A stretch of 64,000 nt of DNA from positions 2,445,430-2,509,429 of the forward strand of contig NZ_CP007410.1 in NCBI RefSeq assembly GCF_000585995.1, given 5' to 3'. A program made the translations under genes and the position numbers. The DNA comes from Pseudomonas brassicacearum. Lineage in GTDB: Bacteria > Pseudomonadota > Gammaproteobacteria > Pseudomonadales > Pseudomonadaceae. The notes below the pieces were generated by a model. That model was given only the letters and a program-made list of their open reading frames with translations, made no database searches and was not told the DNA's origin. Below are positions 1-13,404 of the stretch, piece by piece (the stretch's first letter is position 1; each line of letters opens with the position of its first letter).

Positions 1-1045
<1,045 letters not shown>

Positions 1046-1074
1046 TTACGCGTAACGAGACACTATTTATTACT

Positions 1075-1195
1075 TGTGGCGAGGGAGCTTGCTCCCGCTG
1101 GGGCGCGAAGCGGCCCTGAATCCTGGCAATCCGTTGCATCAGCTGGACACAAGGGGCTGCGTTGCAGCCCAGCGGGAGCAAGCTCCTTCGCCACA
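1075..1195. repeat. Inverted REP pair (class II)
   Basis: Two copies of the palindromic core TGTGGCGAGGGAGCTTGCTC face each other around a short loop between hflD and purB. This is the class with the GCTGGG(C/G) extension and the GCGAAGCGGCCC-like second stem. Such pairs (BIME or REPIN) in Pseudomonas can fold into a long hairpin in RNA and often lie at operon ends. Confidence 0.9.
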
Positions 1196-1215
1196 AAAAA
1201 GCAGGTTGATGCGAC

Positions 1216-1839
1216 TTATTCGTTGCGCATCAACGGGTAAAGCTCTTTAAGCAATTTGCGCCGGCTGACCACCAACTGCCAGCGATGGCCGCCCAGTTGC
1301 CGCCACAGCCGTGCCGAGCGGATACCAGCCAGCAACAGGGCGCGGATCTTCGAGGCATTGCTCGGTTGCTGCAGGTTGCGCATGTCGCCATGCACCTGGA
1401 TGCGCTGGCGCAGGGTGCTCAGGGTGTCCTGGTACAGCGCGCCGCAAGCGGCAATAACGTTTTCGTGGGACGGGCCGAAGTGTTCGACCTGGGATTGGAT
1501 CTGCGGCAGGCGTTTGCCGATGGTTTCCAGCAGGTCGTCACGCTTGGCCAACTGACGCTCAAGGCCCAGCATCGACAGGGCGTAGCGCAGCGGTTCGCGT
1601 TGCAGGGCGCTGGGGTCGCGCTCCAGGGCGCCGACCAGCGCACGGTAGCCTTCGCGCAGGTTCAGGTCGTCGCCACCGTAGACCTCGAGGGTGTCCTTGG
1701 GGTCGCGAACCAGCAGGCTGCCCAGCATGCAGGCCAGGCCCGCTTCGGTGGCCTGGCCGGTCTTGGCGATCCGATCCACCAGCACGGCGGCGAGAAACAC
1801 GCCGCCCAATGCTGTCAGTTGCTCCTGGGTCGGGGTCAT
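1216..1839 (-). CDS. hflD: High-frequency lysogenization protein HflD homologue
   Basis: A 207-residue HflD-family protein, the usual length, with conserved blocks [17 protein letters not shown] and [20 protein letters not shown]. In E. coli HflD is membrane-associated and binds the lambda CII regulator; its cellular role elsewhere is not settled. Its ATG overlaps the mnmA stop codon (ATGA, 1836-1839), so the two are translationally coupled. The gene is identified by sequence and by its position between mnmA and purB. Confidence 0.93.
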   Translation of the reverse strand: MTPTQEQLTALGGVFLAAVLVDRIAKTGQATEAGLACMLGSLLVRDPKDTLEVYGGDDLNLREGYRALVGALERDPSALQREPLRYALSMLGLERQLAKRDDLLETIGKRLPQIQSQVEHFGPSHENVIAACGALYQDTLSTLRQRIQVHGDMRNLQQPSNASKIRALLLAGIRSARLWRQLGGHRWQLVVSRRKLLKELYPLMRNE

Positions 1840-2960
1840 GCCTTGCTGCTCCAGGGTTCTGCGACTTCGATCACGCCGCCACCCAGGCAGATTTCGCCGT
1901 CATAGAACACCACGGACTGGCCGGGTGTGACCGCTCGCTGCGGATCATCGAAGATGGCTCGGTAGCCCGTGGCGGTTTTTTCCAGGGTGCACGGCTGGTC
2001 GCTCTGGCGATAGCGAACCTTGGCCGTCAGGCGGCGTGGCTCGCTGAGGTCGATCGGGTTGACCCAATAGATGTCGGAGGCGAGCAGGGCGCGGGAAAAC
2101 AGCCATGGATGGTCGTTGCCCTGGCCGACGATCAGCTCGTTGTGCTCCAGGTCCTTGATCAGCACGTACCATGGCTCTTCACCGGCGTCTTTGAGCCCGC
2201 CAATGCCCAGGCCCTGGCGCTGGCCGATGGTGTGGTACATCAGGCCATGGTGGCGGCCGATGACCTCGCCTTCGGTGGTCTTGATCTCGCCCGGCTGGGC
2301 CGGCAGGTATTGCTTGAGGAAGTCGCTGAAGCGGCGCTCGCCGATAAAGCAAATGCCGGTGGAGTCTTTCTTCTTGGCGGTGGCGAGCGCGTGTTTCTCG
2401 GCAATCGCCCGCACTTCGGGCTTTTCCAGTTCGCCCACCGGGAACAGGGTCTTGGCGATCTGCTCGCCGCCGACGGCATGCAGGAAGTAGCTCTGGTCCT
2501 TGTTCGGGTCCAGGCCCTTGAGCAGTTCGGTGCGGCCATCGATGTCGCGGCGGCGCACATAGTGACCGGTGGCGATCAGGTCAGCGCCGAGCATCATGGC
2601 GTAGTCGAGGAACGCCTTGAACTTGATTTCGCGGTTGCAAAGGATGTCCGGGTTCGGCGTGCGACCGGCCTTGTATTCGGCCAGGAAGTGTTCGAACACG
2701 TTGTCCCAGTACTCGGCGGCAAAGTTGGCGGTGTGCAGCTTGATGCCGATCTTGTCGCACACGGCTTGGGCGTCCGCGAGGTCGTCCATGGCGGTGCAGT
2801 ATTCGGTTCCGTCGTCTTCTTCCCAGTTCTTCATGAACAGGCCTTCCACTTCGTAACCCTGCTCGATCAGCAGAAGGGCGGAAACGGAAGAGTCCACGCC
2901 GCCGGACATGCCGACAATGACGCGTTTCTTGGGTGTGTCAGAAGGGGCTGGATCACGCAT
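1836..2960 (-). CDS. mnmA: tRNA 2-thiouridylase MnmA
   Basis: MnmA activates U34 of Lys, Glu and Gln tRNAs with ATP and transfers persulfide sulfur to make 2-thiouridine. The 374 residues include the PP-loop SGGVDS (residues 19-24), a Cys in [12 protein letters not shown] (C108) and a Cys in [11 protein letters not shown] (C204). These correspond to the catalytic pair of the E. coli enzyme. Its sulfur comes through TusBCD-TusE, whose operon is also in this window at 24376-25755. It lies 59 bp downstream of nudJ and overlaps hflD by 4 bp. Confidence 0.97.
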   Translation of the reverse strand: MRDPAPSDTPKKRVIVGMSGGVDSSVSALLLIEQGYEVEGLFMKNWEEDDGTEYCTAMDDLADAQAVCDKIGIKLHTANFAAEYWDNVFEHFLAEYKAGRTPNPDILCNREIKFKAFLDYAMMLGADLIATGHYVRRRDIDGRTELLKGLDPNKDQSYFLHAVGGEQIAKTLFPVGELEKPEVRAIAEKHALATAKKKDSTGICFIGERRFSDFLKQYLPAQPGEIKTTEGEVIGRHHGLMYHTIGQRQGLGIGGLKDAGEEPWYVLIKDLEHNELIVGQGNDHPWLFSRALLASDIYWVNPIDLSEPRRLTAKVRYRQSDQPCTLEKTATGYRAIFDDPQRAVTPGQSVVFYDGEICLGGGVIEVAEPWSSKA

Positions 2961-3019
2961 AGGAATTCAATGAGTGTCTTGAAAAAGGACGCGATTCTAT
3001 CAGGCCCGGGCGCGCAAGG

Positions 3020-3466
3020 CTAAAGAGAAGGGCGGATCAGCGCAAGACTGTGGCAATGGCCGGCCAGATAATCGTCAATGCAGCGGATGATCAGCTCGCT
3101 GCGCCAGCGGTCGCGCTGTTCCAGCAGTTCGTCGCGGCTTAGCCACTTGGCGCCGAGGATGCCGTCGTCCAGTTGATAGTCAGGGTGATGGTTCAAGGCC
3201 TTGGCAGCGAAACAGACCCGCTGGTAGGTCACGCCGTTGCTGGGGGCGGTGTACAGGTAAATGCCCACCACGCTGGTGGGTTCGACGTCCCAGCCGGTTT
3301 CTTCCAGGGTTTCGCGCACGGCGGCTTCAATCAGCGTTTCGTCCGGGTCCAGGTGCCCGGCGGGCTGGTTGAGCACCGCGCGCCCGCCCTTGGATTCTTC
3401 CACCATCAGGAAGCGGCCGTTGTCTTCGACGATGGTGGCGACGGTGATGTGGGGTTGCCAATCCAT
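3020..3466 (-). CDS. nudJ: NUDIX hydrolase, NudJ-like
   Basis: A 148-residue NUDIX pyrophosphohydrolase; E. coli NudJ hydrolyses nucleoside triphosphates and thiamine pyrophosphates. The Nudix box runs from G37 through E43, R51-E52 and E55-E56 to G58, all present. A longer frame reaches 3484, but its extra six codons are the ribosome-binding site itself (GAGGAGA, 6 bases before the ATG at 3466), so 3466 is chosen. The order nudJ-mnmA-hflD-purB matches E. coli. Confidence 0.92.
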   Translation of the reverse strand: MDWQPHITVATIVEDNGRFLMVEESKGGRAVLNQPAGHLDPDETLIEAAVRETLEETGWDVEPTSVVGIYLYTAPSNGVTYQRVCFAAKALNHHPDYQLDDGILGAKWLSRDELLEQRDRWRSELIIRCIDDYLAGHCHSLALIRPSL

Positions 3467-3502
3467 GAGGTCTCCTCGATTCAAAGGTTTAGCGCGGTCA
3501 AG

Positions 3503-3555
3503 TGTGGGAGCGAGCCTGCTTGCACAGGTGGGGGCAGGCTTGCTCGTGAAGGCGC
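3503..3555. repeat. Degenerate class I REP
   Basis: TGTGGGAGCGAGCCTGCTTG followed by an imperfect inverted arm GGCAGGCTTGCTCGTGAAGG. It resembles the GTGGGAGCGAGCTTGCTCGC REP class found elsewhere in the window, but both arms carry mismatches and the loop is short. It sits between nudJ and the orphan gene. Confidence 0.6.
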
Positions 3556-3569
3556 TGTGTCAGTGACAC

Positions 3570-4451
3570 CTAAAGCGCAATGCATATTGCATTAGGAAAA
3601 TGGATTTCGAGGTACACGAAGTCTCGGATGTCGCACAGTGTGCTTGTAAATGACTTGATTGTCATGGTGACCTGTTTTTCGACGGTGTTGTGATCGAATT
3701 CAATGACCGCCGTTGCGTCCGAGAATCCATCTTTGATCACCAGCGTTGTTATTCCGGCTGGATAGCTTTTATCCGGTGTGAGGTAAAAGTCGGTATCTAC
3801 TCGTGGATTGCCCTCGCCGTGTCGTTCAACCTTATATATTTGCCCAGGAGAAACTTCTCGGTATACGTCACAGCCTGAGAAATAAACATTGACGTTAGCT
3901 AAAAGAGAGAATTTACCCGTGTCTGGAAAAACGACTTTTGAGACCTTTGTTTGAGGGGCGGGATGAACTGGGGTGTCGGGAGAGTATTGAACGACCTGAT
4001 CGTTGATTTGGAAGTCGCATCCTATGTACCTCCTGTCGACTTTGTCGTTGGCGGGGGTGTCTGGGGTATTGACCACAAGTCCGATGCTGCCTATGAAATC
4101 ATCAAAGATCCAAGGGTAGGTCTCGACGGCGGCGCGGGGTGAGCGAGTTGAGTAGGTCACTTGGTTTCCGAACTTTATTGCGTTGAACCTATATTCGGTG
4201 GATGCGTTTTTAAACACCAGTTCATGAGAGGCAGTGGCGTAGCTATAGAGCTGTCCATATTCATTGGTGTGTACATTCGTGGAGAACTTTCCGCCGCCAA
4301 AGCTGAACTCAGTTTCTTTGACATATTCAAACGGCTCGTTAGCACCCTCTCTGAGATACAGCGTAGGGGATACTGAGAGCTTCAGGAAACTCCAATTCCC
4401 AACAGAGAAATGCTTTTGGGCGGGTACGGTAACTTCCGTATTCTTTTTCAT
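3570..4451 (-). CDS. Orphan protein of unknown function in a low-GC patch
   Basis: A 293-residue open frame with ATG at 4451 preceded by TGAGGACACATC, a usable ribosome-binding site. I do not recognise the family. The protein has no signal peptide or membrane segment. It is rich in Tyr, Phe, Val, Thr and Asn in short alternating stretches, which suggests a beta-sandwich. One 60-base line I counted (3601-3660) is about 45% GC, clearly below the flanking genes. It interrupts the otherwise conserved passage from nudJ to idh, so recent acquisition is likely. It could be a secreted or surface beta-protein, but nothing proves this. Confidence 0.75.
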   Translation of the reverse strand: MKKNTEVTVPAQKHFSVGNWSFLKLSVSPTLYLREGANEPFEYVKETEFSFGGGKFSTNVHTNEYGQLYSYATASHELVFKNASTEYRFNAIKFGNQVTYSTRSPRAAVETYPWIFDDFIGSIGLVVNTPDTPANDKVDRRYIGCDFQINDQVVQYSPDTPVHPAPQTKVSKVVFPDTGKFSLLANVNVYFSGCDVYREVSPGQIYKVERHGEGNPRVDTDFYLTPDKSYPAGITTLVIKDGFSDATAVIEFDHNTVEKQVTMTIKSFTSTLCDIRDFVYLEIHFPNAICIAL

Positions 4452-4842
4452 GATGTGTCCTCAATATGCGCGAGTAAGGTGGCGAGTTTTCAGCGCGTAG
4501 GGGGACGCCAGGAAAACCCAGCCTTGTGCAGCAGATCGCTGTCGCTACGTAAGCGATTTCAGCAACCTGGTTTCGCTCCACTTGAGGTCGGTACGGCTGT
4601 AAGCAATTCCAGTTTCAGAATAACGCTTGGTCTGACTCTCTCGTTCTCTTGCCGAGACATCACACATCCACAAAGGCTGAAAGGGGGGCACGCCGAAGCT
4701 TTCAACGCTCCTGGTTTACTTCATGCGCCTTCAGTGAAGAGGGCGTACTTAGAACGATGCTTTAAGCCTAGGTCGGGTGCTTGTGCTGTCAAGTCGGGGG
4801 GAGTTACTCCCGCAGGAGGAAGTAGGTGTGCCTGGAAACACA
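4452..4842. other. Gene-free low-GC stretch upstream of the orphan gene
   Basis: About 390 bases between the orphan gene start and the idh terminator. I see no reading frame with family resemblance, no tRNA and no inverted repeat flanking the patch. It must contain the orphan gene's promoter. The composition matches the orphan rather than the core genes, so the foreign segment probably spans roughly 3556-4800. Confidence 0.5.
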
Positions 4843-4865
4843 AACCCCGGCACAAGGCCGGGGTT
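4843..4865 (-). terminator. Rho-independent terminator of idh
   Basis: AACCCCGGC (4843-4851) pairs with GCCGGGGTT (4857-4865) around a 5-base loop. On the minus strand the stem is followed by a T-rich run (TTTGTGTTTCC). It lies about 20 bases after the idh stop codon. Confidence 0.8.
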
Positions 4866-4885
4866 CGTGGTGTTTCCTTGCAACC

Positions 4886-7592
<2,707 letters not shown>

Positions 7593-8849
7593 ATGGGGTA
7601 TCAAAAGATTCAGGTTCCAGCCGTCGGTGACAAAATCACCGTCAATGCAGACCATTCTCTTAATGTTCCCGACAACCCGATCATCCCCTTCATCGAAGGC
7701 GACGGCATTGGCGTCGATATCAGTCCGGTCATGATCAAGGTTGTGGACGCTGCGGTTCAGAAGGCCTATGGCGGCAAGCGCAAGATTTCCTGGATGGAAG
7801 TCTATGCGGGTGAGAAAGCGACTCAGGTTTACGACCAGGACACCTGGCTCCCCCAGGAAACCCTGGACGCGGTCAAGGATTACGTGGTTTCCATCAAGGG
7901 CCCGCTGACCACGCCGGTCGGTGGTGGCATCCGTTCGTTGAACGTGGCCCTGCGTCAGCAGCTTGATCTGTATGTATGCCTGCGTCCGGTACGCTGGTTC
8001 GAAGGTGTACCGAGCCCGGTCAAGAAGCCTGGCGACGTAGACATGACGATCTTTCGCGAGAACTCCGAAGACATCTACGCCGGTATCGAGTGGAAGGCCG
8101 GTTCGCCTGAGGCGACCAAGGTCATCAAGTTCCTGAAAGAAGAAATGGGTGTGACCAAGATCCGTTTCGACCAGGACTGCGGCATTGGCGTCAAGCCGGT
8201 CTCCAAGCAGGGCACCAAGCGCCTGGCTCGCAAGGCTTTGCAATACGTTGTCGACAACGATCGTGATTCGCTGACCATCGTGCACAAAGGCAACATCATG
8301 AAATTCACCGAAGGTGCCTTCAAGGAGTGGGCCTACGAAGTGGCGGCCGAGGAATTCGGTGCGACCTTGCTCGACGGCGGGCCTTGGATGCAATTCAAGA
8401 ACCCGCGGACCGGCAAGAATGTCATCGTCAAGGACGCTATTGCCGACGCCATGCTCCAGCAGATCCTGCTGCGTCCGGCCGAATATGACGTGATCGCGAC
8501 GCTGAACCTCAACGGCGACTACCTCTCCGACGCCCTGGCGGCGGAAGTCGGCGGTATCGGTATTGCGCCAGGTGCCAACCTGTCCGACACCGTGGCCATG
8601 TTCGAAGCCACCCACGGTACCGCGCCTAAATACGCTGGGAAGGATCAGGTCAACCCGGGGTCGTTGATCCTGTCGGCTGAAATGATGCTGCGCCACATGG
8701 GGTGGACCGAAGCGGCCGACCTGATCATCAAGGGCACCAACGGCGCGATTTCGGCCAAGACCGTGACCTATGACTTCGAACGCCTGATGGAAGGCGCCAC
8801 GCTGATGTCGTCCTCGGGCTTCGGCGAAGCACTGATCTCGCACATGTAA
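7593..8849 (+). CDS. icd: Dimeric NADP-dependent isocitrate dehydrogenase
   Basis: A 418-residue homodimeric IDH of the E. coli Icd type. [17 protein letters not shown] starts at 7593 with GGAG seven bases upstream; the longer frame from 7524 is not supported. RSLNVALRQ contains S115, the position equivalent to the E. coli phosphorylation site for AceK, so flux to the glyoxylate shunt may be controlled by phosphorylation. The isocitrate/isopropylmalate dehydrogenase signature is around [19 protein letters not shown]. Confidence 0.97.
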   Translation: MGYQKIQVPAVGDKITVNADHSLNVPDNPIIPFIEGDGIGVDISPVMIKVVDAAVQKAYGGKRKISWMEVYAGEKATQVYDQDTWLPQETLDAVKDYVVSIKGPLTTPVGGGIRSLNVALRQQLDLYVCLRPVRWFEGVPSPVKKPGDVDMTIFRENSEDIYAGIEWKAGSPEATKVIKFLKEEMGVTKIRFDQDCGIGVKPVSKQGTKRLARKALQYVVDNDRDSLTIVHKGNIMKFTEGAFKEWAYEVAAEEFGATLLDGGPWMQFKNPRTGKNVIVKDAIADAMLQQILLRPAEYDVIATLNLNGDYLSDALAAEVGGIGIAPGANLSDTVAMFEATHGTAPKYAGKDQVNPGSLILSAEMMLRHMGWTEAADLIIKGTNGAISAKTVTYDFERLMEGATLMSSSGFGEALISHM

Positions 8850-8872
8850 GCGGATCGGCGCGCAGCAACAAT

Positions 8873-8908
8873 GCCCGGCTCGAGTGATCGAGCCGGGCAT
8901 TTTATTTT
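8873..8908 (+). terminator. Terminator after icd
   Basis: GCCCGGCTCGA (8873-8883) pairs with TCGAGCCGGGC (8888-8898) around GTGA, followed by ATTTTATTTT. It lies between the convergent icd and cspD and may serve both, although the minus-strand T-run is weak. Confidence 0.9.
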
Positions 8909-8927
8909 ACGTAAGGTTGACCGTCGG

Positions 8928-9197
8928 TCAGTGGGTCTCGGTGACCTGGGCGCTGACGGGGGAGGTTGCGTCTTCGATGCTGACCACCTCGATGTTGACG
9001 GCATGCAGGCCCTTGGGTCCCTGGATGACTTCAAATCTCACAGGCTGTCCGGCCTTCAGGGTTTTATAGCCATCCATGTTGATTGCCGAGTAATGGGCGA
9101 AAAGGTCTTCATCGTCCCTGCCGGCCGCGATAATGAAACCGTAACCCTTGGTATTGTTGAACCATTTCACCTTGCCACTCATCTTGACGACCGACAT
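8928..9197 (-). CDS. cspD: Cold-shock-domain protein CspD
   Basis: A 90-residue OB-fold nucleic-acid-binding protein with RNP1 (KGYGFI) and RNP2 (DLFAHYSAI). In E. coli CspD is induced in stationary phase and inhibits replication. The gene is divergent from clpS, as in other gamma-proteobacteria. Two starts compete: ATG at 9197 (MSVVKMSGK) has AGAGGG nine bases upstream, while ATG at 9182 (MSGKVKWF) matches the usual N-terminus but lacks a ribosome-binding site. I prefer 9197 for that reason. Confidence 0.9.
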   Translation of the reverse strand: MSVVKMSGKVKWFNNTKGYGFIIAAGRDDEDLFAHYSAINMDGYKTLKAGQPVRFEVIQGPKGLHAVNIEVVSIEDATSPVSAQVTETH

Positions 9198-9423
9198 AAC
9201 CCACATCCCTCTGCAACACACTCCATCACTGGAGTATCATCCAGTTCATCCGCAGGCTAATCTTGAAGACAGGATCGATTCCACGGACCTTTTTAACCCA
9301 CGATGGGCTCTATTGGTTGTAACACCGTTTTCCCGATAGTCAAGGTGACCGGGTGGTCGCGGTTGAAATCGCCTGCAAGCGCCCCCATCACTGTATTCGC
9401 CAACTAAACGAACCTTTCTTTCC

Positions 9424-9786
9424 ATGCATGCAATCAGCCAGATTCGACTAACATTCAATCAGGATCGCCCGGATCTACATGACGACGATTCCGCAGGCAT
9501 TGCTGTTCAGGAAGCAAAGCCCGCATTACAGGCGCCACCGATGTACAAGGTGGTTTTGTTCAACGATGACTACACACCGATGGATTTCGTCGTCGAAGTG
9601 CTCGAGGTGTTTTTTAACCTGAATCGCGAGCTGGCGACCAAGGTCATGCTGGCCGTCCATACAGAGGGACGGGCAGTATGTGGAGTGTTTACCCGCGACA
9701 TCGCCGAGACGAAGGCAATGCAGGTCAACCAGTACGCCCGGGAAAGCCAGCATCCGCTACTCTGTGAAATCGAGAAGGACGGTTAA
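9424..9786 (+). CDS. clpS: ClpS adaptor, N-degron recognition
   Basis: A 120-residue ClpS that captures proteins with bulky N-terminal residues and delivers them to ClpAP. The core [20 protein letters not shown] and the segment [21 protein letters not shown] are diagnostic. The first ~38 residues are the variable tail that engages the ClpA pore. Upstream there is no strong Shine-Dalgarno sequence, only a pyrimidine-rich stretch. clpA follows 29 bases later. Confidence 0.97.
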   Translation: MHAISQIRLTFNQDRPDLHDDDSAGIAVQEAKPALQAPPMYKVVLFNDDYTPMDFVVEVLEVFFNLNRELATKVMLAVHTEGRAVCGVFTRDIAETKAMQVNQYARESQHPLLCEIEKDG

Positions 9787-9815
9787 CGCCGACCACTTGG
9801 GTATGAGGTGAAGCT

Positions 9816-12086
9816 ATGTTAAACCGCGAGCTCGAAGTCACCCTCAATCTTGCCTTCAAGGAGGCTCGTTCGAAGCGTCATGAATTCATGACCGTCGAGC
9901 ACTTGTTGCTGGCCCTATTGGATAACGAGGCTGCCGCCACCGTTTTGCGTGCCTGCGGCGCAAACCTCGATAAACTCAAGCATGATTTGCAGGAGTTCAT
10001 CGACTCCACCACGCCCCTGATCCCCGTCCATGATGAGGATCGGGAAACCCAGCCTACCCTGGGCTTCCAGCGTGTCCTGCAGCGTGCTGTCTTTCATGTA
10101 CAGAGCTCGGGCAAACGTGAAGTCACCGGCGCCAACGTGCTGGTTGCGATCTTCAGTGAACAGGAAAGCCAGGCGGTTTTCCTGCTCAAGCAGCAGAGCG
10201 TTGCACGCATCGATGTCGTCAACTACATCGCCCATGGCATCTCCAAGGTGCCCGGGCATGGCGATCATTCCGAGGGTGAGCAGGATATGCAGGACGACGA
10301 GGGCGGTGAGTCTTCTTCTTCGGGCAATCCACTGGACGCCTATGCCAGCAATCTGAACGAGCTGGCTCGCCAGGGACGCATTGATCCGCTGGTCGGGCGT
10401 GAGGCCGAGGTCGAGCGCGTTGCGCAGATCCTGGCCCGGCGTCGCAAGAACAACCCGTTGCTGGTGGGCGAGGCAGGCGTGGGCAAGACCGCGATTGCCG
10501 AAGGCCTGGCCAAGCGCATCGTCGACAACCAGGTGCCGGACCTGCTGGCCAACAGCGTGGTGTATTCCCTCGACCTGGGTGCCTTGCTGGCCGGTACCAA
10601 ATACCGCGGCGATTTCGAGAAGCGCTTCAAGGCGTTGCTCGGCGAGCTGAAAAAACGTCCGCAGGCGATCCTGTTCATCGATGAAATCCACACCATCATC
10701 GGTGCCGGGGCTGCGTCCGGTGGCGTCATGGATGCCTCGAACCTGCTCAAGCCGCTGCTGTCTTCGGGCGATATCCGCTGCATCGGTTCGACGACGTTCC
10801 AGGAATTTCGCGGGATCTTCGAGAAGGACCGTGCCCTGGCCCGGCGTTTCCAGAAGGTCGATGTGTCGGAGCCTTCGGTGGAAGACACCATTGGCATCCT
10901 GCGCGGCCTGAAGGGGCGTTTCGAGCTGCACCACAACATCGAATACAGCGATGAAGCCCTGCGCGCGGCGGCTGAGCTGGCCTCGCGCTACATCAATGAC
11001 CGGCACATGCCGGACAAGGCCATCGATGTCATCGACGAAGCGGGTGCCTATCAGCGCCTGCAACCCGTGGAGAAACGCGTCAAGCGCATCGAAGTGCCTC
11101 AGGTCGAGGACATCGTGGCGAAAATCGCACGGATTCCGCCTAAGCACGTCACCAGTTCCGACAAGGAGCTGCTGCGTAACCTGGAGCGTGACCTGAAGCT
11201 GACGGTGTTCGGCCAGGATGCGGCCATCGATTCGCTGTCGACGGCCATCAAACTGTCTCGCGCCGGTCTCAAGTCGCCGGACAAGCCTGTCGGTTCGTTC
11301 CTGTTCGCCGGTCCTACCGGTGTGGGCAAGACCGAGGCGGCACGGCAACTGGCCAAGGCGATGGGGATCGAGCTGGTCCGCTTCGACATGTCCGAGTACA
11401 TGGAGCGTCACACCGTATCGCGTCTGATCGGTGCGCCTCCGGGCTATGTCGGTTTCGATCAGGGCGGCCTGTTGACCGAAGCCATCACCAAGCAACCGCA
11501 CTGCGTATTGCTGCTCGACGAAATCGAGAAGGCGCATCCGGAAGTCTTCAACCTGCTCCTGCAGGTGATGGACCACGGTACGCTGACCGATAACAACGGG
11601 CGCAAGGCGGACTTCCGCAACGTGATCGTCATCATGACCACGAACGCCGGTGCCGAAACCGCGGCGCGCGCTTCGATCGGTTTCACCCATCAGGACCACT
11701 CGTCCGATGCGATGGAAGTGATCAAGAAGAGCTTCACGCCTGAATTCCGCAACCGCCTGGACACCATTATCCAGTTTGGTCGCCTCAGCCATGAGGTCAT
11801 CAAGAGCGTGGTGGACAAGTTCCTTACCGAACTTCAGGCGCAGCTCGAAGACAAGCGTGTACTGCTGGAAGTCACCGATGCGGCCCGTAGCTGGCTGGCG
11901 GAGGGTGGTTACGATGTGACGATGGGGGCCCGACCAATGGCTCGCCTGATCCAGGACAAGATCAAGCGTCCGCTGGCCGAGGAAATCCTCTTTGGCGAAC
12001 TGGCCGAACATGGCGGTGTGGTTCACATCGACATCAAGGACGGCGAACTGACCTTCGACTTCGAAACCACGGCCGAAATGGCCTGA
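9816..12086 (+). CDS. clpA: ClpA, ATP-dependent unfoldase of ClpAP
   Basis: A 756-residue AAA+ unfoldase. The Clp N-domain repeats cover about residues 1-145, followed by an acidic linker (about 150-172). D1 has Walker A GEAGVGKT (218-225) and Walker B LFIDE (286-290). D2 has Walker A GPTGVGKT (499-506) and the C-terminal D2-small domain. It feeds substrates into ClpP, which is not in the window. It is co-transcribed with clpS and ends at a clear terminator. Confidence 0.98.
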   Translation: MLNRELEVTLNLAFKEARSKRHEFMTVEHLLLALLDNEAAATVLRACGANLDKLKHDLQEFIDSTTPLIPVHDEDRETQPTLGFQRVLQRAVFHVQSSGKREVTGANVLVAIFSEQESQAVFLLKQQSVARIDVVNYIAHGISKVPGHGDHSEGEQDMQDDEGGESSSSGNPLDAYASNLNELARQGRIDPLVGREAEVERVAQILARRRKNNPLLVGEAGVGKTAIAEGLAKRIVDNQVPDLLANSVVYSLDLGALLAGTKYRGDFEKRFKALLGELKKRPQAILFIDEIHTIIGAGAASGGVMDASNLLKPLLSSGDIRCIGSTTFQEFRGIFEKDRALARRFQKVDVSEPSVEDTIGILRGLKGRFELHHNIEYSDEALRAAAELASRYINDRHMPDKAIDVIDEAGAYQRLQPVEKRVKRIEVPQVEDIVAKIARIPPKHVTSSDKELLRNLERDLKLTVFGQDAAIDSLSTAIKLSRAGLKSPDKPVGSFLFAGPTGVGKTEAARQLAKAMGIELVRFDMSEYMERHTVSRLIGAPPGYVGFDQGGLLTEAITKQPHCVLLLDEIEKAHPEVFNLLLQVMDHGTLTDNNGRKADFRNVIVIMTTNAGAETAARASIGFTHQDHSSDAMEVIKKSFTPEFRNRLDTIIQFGRLSHEVIKSVVDKFLTELQAQLEDKRVLLEVTDAARSWLAEGGYDVTMGARPMARLIQDKIKRPLAEEILFGELAEHGGVVHIDIKDGELTFDFETTAEMA

Positions 12087-12100
12087 TCGTTACCTGAAAA

Positions 12101-12130
12101 AAGCAAAAGGCGCCGGAAGGCGCCTTTTTG
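12101..12130 (+). terminator. Terminator after clpA
   Basis: GGCGCC (12109-12114) and GGCGCC (12119-12124) pair around GGAA. The stem is extended by flanking A and T tracts, ending in TTTTTG. Confidence 0.9.
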
Positions 12131-12156
12131 CTGTTATTGGCGCCACCGCCAATCCC

Positions 12157-12244
12157 TGTGGAAGCGAGCTTGCTCGCGATGGCTGCGGCACACGGCATCA
12201 ATGCAAGCTGACCCTCTGCTATCGCGAGCAAGCTCGCTCCCACA
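12157..12244. repeat. Inverted REP pair (class I)
   Basis: TGTGGAAGCGAGCTTGCTCG at the left and CGAGCAAGCTCGCTCCCACA at the right form a long-range inverted pair between the clpA and infA terminators. The left arm has one substitution (GGAAGC for GGGAGC). Confidence 0.9.
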
Positions 12245-12282
12245 AGAAAGACGGGGGCGATCATCAAATCGCGGACAAACAA

Positions 12283-12308
12283 AAACGCCCGGCATCAGCC
12301 GGGCGTTT
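12283..12308 (-). terminator. Terminator after infA
   Basis: ACGCCCGGC (12285-12293) pairs with GCCGGGCGT (12298-12306) around ATCA. On the minus strand the stem is followed by TTTTTGTTTG, just after the infA stop codon. Confidence 0.88.
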
Positions 12309-12320
12309 TGTATTGACTTG

Positions 12321-12539
12321 TTAGCGAGCGCGGTAAGTGATGCGCCCTTTGCTCAAGTCATAGGGCGTCAGCTCGACGCGCACTTTGTCACCGGTAAGAA
12401 TACGAATGTAGTTCTTGCGCATCTTGCCGGAGATATGCGCGGTTACGACGTGCCCATTTTCCAACTCCACACGAAACATGGTGTTGGGCAGGGTGTCGAC
12501 GACAGTGCCTTCCATTTCGAAGCTGTCTTCTTTCGACAT
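12321..12539 (-). CDS. infA: Translation initiation factor IF-1
   Basis: A 72-residue S1-fold protein beginning [20 protein letters not shown] and ending KGRITYRAR, full length. IF-1 occupies the ribosomal A site during initiation. The frame is open a further 22 codons upstream, but the family start is at 12539. Position between clpA and bpt is conserved in Pseudomonas. Confidence 0.98.
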
Positions 12540-12639
12540 GCAGTAAAGCCCTCGGTATCCAGTGAATGGCCCGGTGCAACTGCGCCAGGCAAAAGCGGCG
12601 TGCATTGTGCCCGAAAAAGGGGGTTTAAGCCAAGGGGTT

Positions 12640-13347
12640 CTAACTCAGGACAACCCATCGCTGGTTAATCAGCAGTTCAATGGGTCGATATTGGGTTTTG
12701 TAATTCATTTTTTTGCAGTTTTTGATCCAGTAGCCCAGGTACACCGCTTCCAGTCCCAGGCGCAGGGCTTCGTTGATTTGCCAAAGGATGGCAAAGCGCC
12801 CCAGGCTGCGCCGTTCTTCGTTCGGCTCATAGAAGGTGTACACCGCTGAAAGCCCGTTGGGCAGCAAGTCCGTGACGGCAATGGCCACCAGTCGTCCTTC
12901 GAGGCGGAATTCATAGAAGCGGGAAAACGGCAGGTCGCGCACCAGGAAGGTCGAAAACTGATCGCGGCTGGGTGGGTACATGTCGCCATCGGCGTGGCGT
13001 TGCTCGATGTAGCGTTGGTACAGGTCGAAATACTCTTCGCTGAACTGCGGCTTGGCCGGCCGGACCTGAAGATCGGCATTGCGTTTGAAAATGCGTTTCT
13101 GCTGGCGATTGGGGATAAATTGGGCCACAGGGATGCGCGCGGGAACGCACGCATTGCAATGCTGGCAATGGGGCCGGTAGAGGTGATCGCCGCTGCGCCG
13201 AAAGCCCATCTCCGACAGGTCTGCGTAGACATGCACATCCATGGGCTGGCTAGGGTCGAGGAACAGCGTCGTGGCCTGCTCCTCGGGCAGGTAACTGCAG
13301 GAATGGGGCTGAGTGGCATAGAACTTCAAACGCGCCAACTCGGTCAT
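12640..13347 (-). CDS. bpt: Aspartate/glutamate leucyltransferase
   Basis: A 235-residue ATE1/Bpt-family transferase (older name arginyl-tRNA-protein transferase). Bacterial Bpt adds Leu from Leu-tRNA to N-terminal Asp or Glu, creating N-degrons for ClpS. The N-terminal domain has the expected cysteines: C17 in HSCSYLPE and C61, C64 and C67 in [15 protein letters not shown]. The C-terminal GNAT-like half includes [25 protein letters not shown] precedes the ATG. With aat, clpS and clpA nearby, the locus holds the whole N-degron branch. Confidence 0.93.
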
Positions 13348-13404
13348 GATCGGCCCTCGGGATAAGCTTTGAATTTAATTGTAAGCCAGGAGCGCGAAAG
13401 TCGC

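Noticed and set aside
3556..4842. Prophage or integrative element around the orphan gene
   Set aside because: No integrase, no tRNA target and no flanking direct repeats can be seen.
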